From contig NW_020170505.1 of assembly GCF_000524195.1 (NCBI RefSeq), positions 87,776 through 151,775 on the forward strand: a stretch of DNA of 64,000 nucleotides, read 5' to 3'. Below the pieces are notes generated by a model. The model had not been told where the DNA came from. It saw only the letters and a program-made list of their open reading frames with translations, and made no database searches. The number at the start of each line of letters is the position of its first letter. The stretch's first letter is position 1. This document shows positions 61,428 through 64,000 of this stretch, piece by piece. Source of the stretch: Echinococcus granulosus (taxonomy: Eukaryota > Platyhelminthes > Cestoda > Cyclophyllidea > Taeniidae). The position numbers and the translations under genes were made by a program.

Positions 61428-64000
61428 AGTTTGGAGGATACTTCGTTTTTCCTGTCTCTGTGTTGCCTTTTGAGCGTCTCCTTTGAAGATTAAATTGTAG
61501 AAGTTACTCGTACTTTTTTCTTTTTCTCATACATTTCTCCAATCTATTTATCCATCCGATATTTACCTATCTTTGGTAACCTTTTCTTCTCGAATTCATT
61601 ACTCCTTTTAAGATGTAGTTAAATTCTTTGTGTACTCTCATCTTCATAATTTTGCAGAAACTTAGTACTCTTCATCTTTAAGATAGTGTTGACTGCAAAA
61701 GCTGGAAATAGTTAAATGAGGAGGTTTCGCATTTTATTCCGTTTGAACTGCTCATTTAGCAAGTGACGCTATATGAGATCGCTATAATTTTACAGAGTTT
61801 TTCGGTGGCGTCGCCAAGTGATAATTGCGGTTGATGGTTTAGTATTTCGAAAAATAGTCACCCTTTTTCAAAATGCTATCTACATTTTTTTACCGCTTTA
61901 TTTGATGCTTCCGTTTTCGAATTACTGATACAACATCTCAAACATTTCTTAAAGCAGTTTGACATGTTTTTTCGTTCTTTACTTTAGAGATCAGAGTGGT
62001 CAAATTCTCGTAGAGGAATGGAATGACATTTTTAGGCCCTAGTTTCACACCACAATCTGTTTGAGGCTTAACTATGGTGCGGAACTTAAGATGCCGTTGT
62101 CGGTAAAACTCTTTTAGACAAACTCTGTAAAATTGTATTTGAAATTGTTTGCTTGCAATCGATTCCTAGTTTTATACTTTTGAATTTTTCATGCAGATCA
62201 ACTTCAATTTTCCATTTGACATTTTATGAGTCCAAATTGCTTGAAGATTTGCAAAACTTCTTGAAAATCACTTAAAGCTACCGGCCATTGGCATTATCAT
62301 AGCCTTTGTTCAGCTTGACATATAAAAGCATCATTTTAGCCCAAAATATGCATAAATGGTGGTATTAACGGGTGTAGTGATGGGACCTACCTGAGTCTAG
62401 CTAAATTTAAATTGTTCCGCATGATTAACAGGCATTAGACATTTCAACTGCCCTTCCTTGAATGGAAACGCAATTTAGTTATAGCTGCAAAGGTGTTGGA
62501 ACACCTAACTATGGTTTTACTTTTACATTAGATTATGTAAAATGAATAAAAAACCTTTGGATTGACTTGTCTCTATAGCCTACAACCCTGCAGCATGTAA
62601 TTCCCGTTTTTGTATTAATAGGCATCCTTTTCATTCATACTTCAATTTAACAGCAAGGACCGAAGAATTTGAGAGGTTTTGTATCTTGGAATACTTATTG
62701 AATTAGGACCTCTTGCTACACTGAAGATGTTAGAAATGCTTTTAAATTATATTCCCTTAAGGCAGATTGAAAGCCCAACCTGTTTATAAATAAATTAAGC
62801 CGCATTCATTTCATCACAAAAATGCTTGAAGGACATCTAAGAAGGTTTGCCAATTCTTATAGCTACCTTCTTCGCATTACTGGAATGTGCAAATGTTAGT
62901 AGCAATTAACGAAGCATTTGTTCTTATGATCCCATTTCCGCTGTCACCCCACGGGGTAGGTGGATTAATAAACTTAAAGCCATCATTAGGCGGAGCAAAA
63001 ACGAATTTAAAAAGCATTAAGATTTCTTGTATTTCCTTCAGCTGTCATTCTTCAGTTCTCGCGATTTACATCCCGGAATGCAGAAAGTTTGGCGTTAACT
63101 TAGGTTGCCCTCCGCTAGAGACTTTCATCTTATATCAAGCACACCTACTGCCTAATGATGTCTATGGGATACCGGCACAGGTATTTTGTCCAGCGTATCC
63201 GTCGCATGACAGTACGCAGTTCCGTCCGCTTTAAGCATGATCCAATTTATGCTCTCATTTTATGGCTATTGCGACTCAGGACTTACACTTCCACGGGGTA
63301 TTGAAGTGCAAGGGTGACCAAATTCCCGGAAAAAACTACTCATTTGACACATTGAAACAATTGCCTACTACTCCCAAACTTTCTGATCCCATTGATTTAA
63401 AAAACTTGTCACTATTAATATCATCGATATCATTCTCTTCATTTACGATAACTATATGGCACTTAGTGTTCTAATCTATTGTTTTCGCACCTACCTTTCA
63501 CGTCTTTCTTAACTCAAGGCTGTCTCGAATCAAGCACTCACATTCAGTCTTCCCCTCATCCCCCCATGTCTGTGAAACGGTTTTAGAAAGGCCACTTCTT
63601 TGAGGTATCTCAAAATACTAATTATACGTCTGGACCAACATCAGCTTGTGCTCAGAGGTGCGTGCTTTCCACTTACAATACCCACCTTGTGTCAACACGG
63701 TTCCTTTCATGTTGAGACTTCACAGCGACCTCCGCTGTAACGGCAACTGTTACACCCAACGTTTAAGATATGTGCAGATACTCCTTTTTGATTTTATACA
63801 TTTAGAAGGTAAATGCGAAGATGGAAATCGTTCAATTCTTTTGACGATACGCACTAATGTCTTTTTCTAACTGAATCAAATTTTTGTCGTCCAACAAAGC
63901 AAATTATCGAAATCCTGTAAAGCCGAAGTTTGTTAATTTTCTCAACTCTAAAAAAGTGTTCGAAATTTCAAGTGAGGTAACTACGGTAGATCCTGAGTAC
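61428..64000. other. Right-edge interval; no supported gene
   Basis: AT-rich, probably a long intron or intergenic DNA of the unrecognised gene at 60.8-61.4 kb. The 115-codon plus-strand frame at 62887-63234 and shorter frames after it have no motif. Confidence 0.4.

Noticed and set aside
1..64000. CRISPR arrays, bacterial operons, prophage or secretion systems
   Set aside because: The DNA is clearly eukaryotic with spliced genes; no regular spacer-repeat arrays were seen.

Overview
The window is 64 kb of a compact, AT-rich animal nuclear genome. Genes are split by introns that begin GT (once GC) and end AG. I infer a cestode (tapeworm), probably a taeniid such as Echinococcus or Taenia. The reasons are the flatworm-like gene structure, many introns of only 30-37 nt, and dispersed TRIM-type LTR elements of about 0.9 kb that resemble those reported from taeniids. 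The species call is inference; the gene identities rest on protein motifs read from spliced exons.

Layout. 1-1.75 kb, minus strand: C-terminal-ward exons of mitochondrial arginyl-tRNA synthetase (RARS2), running off the left edge. 4.2-14.8 kb, plus: a complete CDKAL1 tRNA methylthiotransferase in nine exons. 16.8-20.75 kb, plus: a CUB/LDLa single-pass receptor with a PPxY tail. 20.8-26.7 kb: no gene found, with retroelement copies. 26.7-33.4 kb, plus: a ten-exon MIER-type corepressor gene (ELM2 + SANT), crossed by a 100-N gap that looks artificial. 33.65-34.65 kb, minus: PDCL3 phosducin-like chaperone cofactor. 36.4-38.05 kb, minus: protein disulfide isomerase. 38.7-49.3 kb: repeat-rich, with TRIM-like elements, solo LTRs and a decayed Ty3/Gypsy pol. 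49.87-54.16 kb: dense housekeeping genes, namely DAD1 (plus), RPL10 (minus) and COX6B (plus). 56.6-58.35 kb, minus: MMD-type PAQR membrane protein. 60.8-61.4 kb, plus: two exons of an unrecognised Ser/Thr-rich protein. From there to 64 kb I see nothing I can support.

For CDKAL1, MIER, PDCL3, PDI, RPL10 and COX6B the exon phases chain without a break from ATG to stop, which strongly supports these models. The genes do not form one pathway. Themes are mitochondrial function (RARS2, COX6B), tRNA modification and translation (CDKAL1, RPL10), ER protein maturation (PDI, DAD1), chromatin (MIER) and membrane signalling (LDLa receptor, PAQR).

The most unusual material is the LTR family. It has about 155-201 bp TG...CA LTRs, a polypurine tract, a putative primer site, target duplications and one solo LTR nested in another. 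Two 98%-like copies share the same truncated end.
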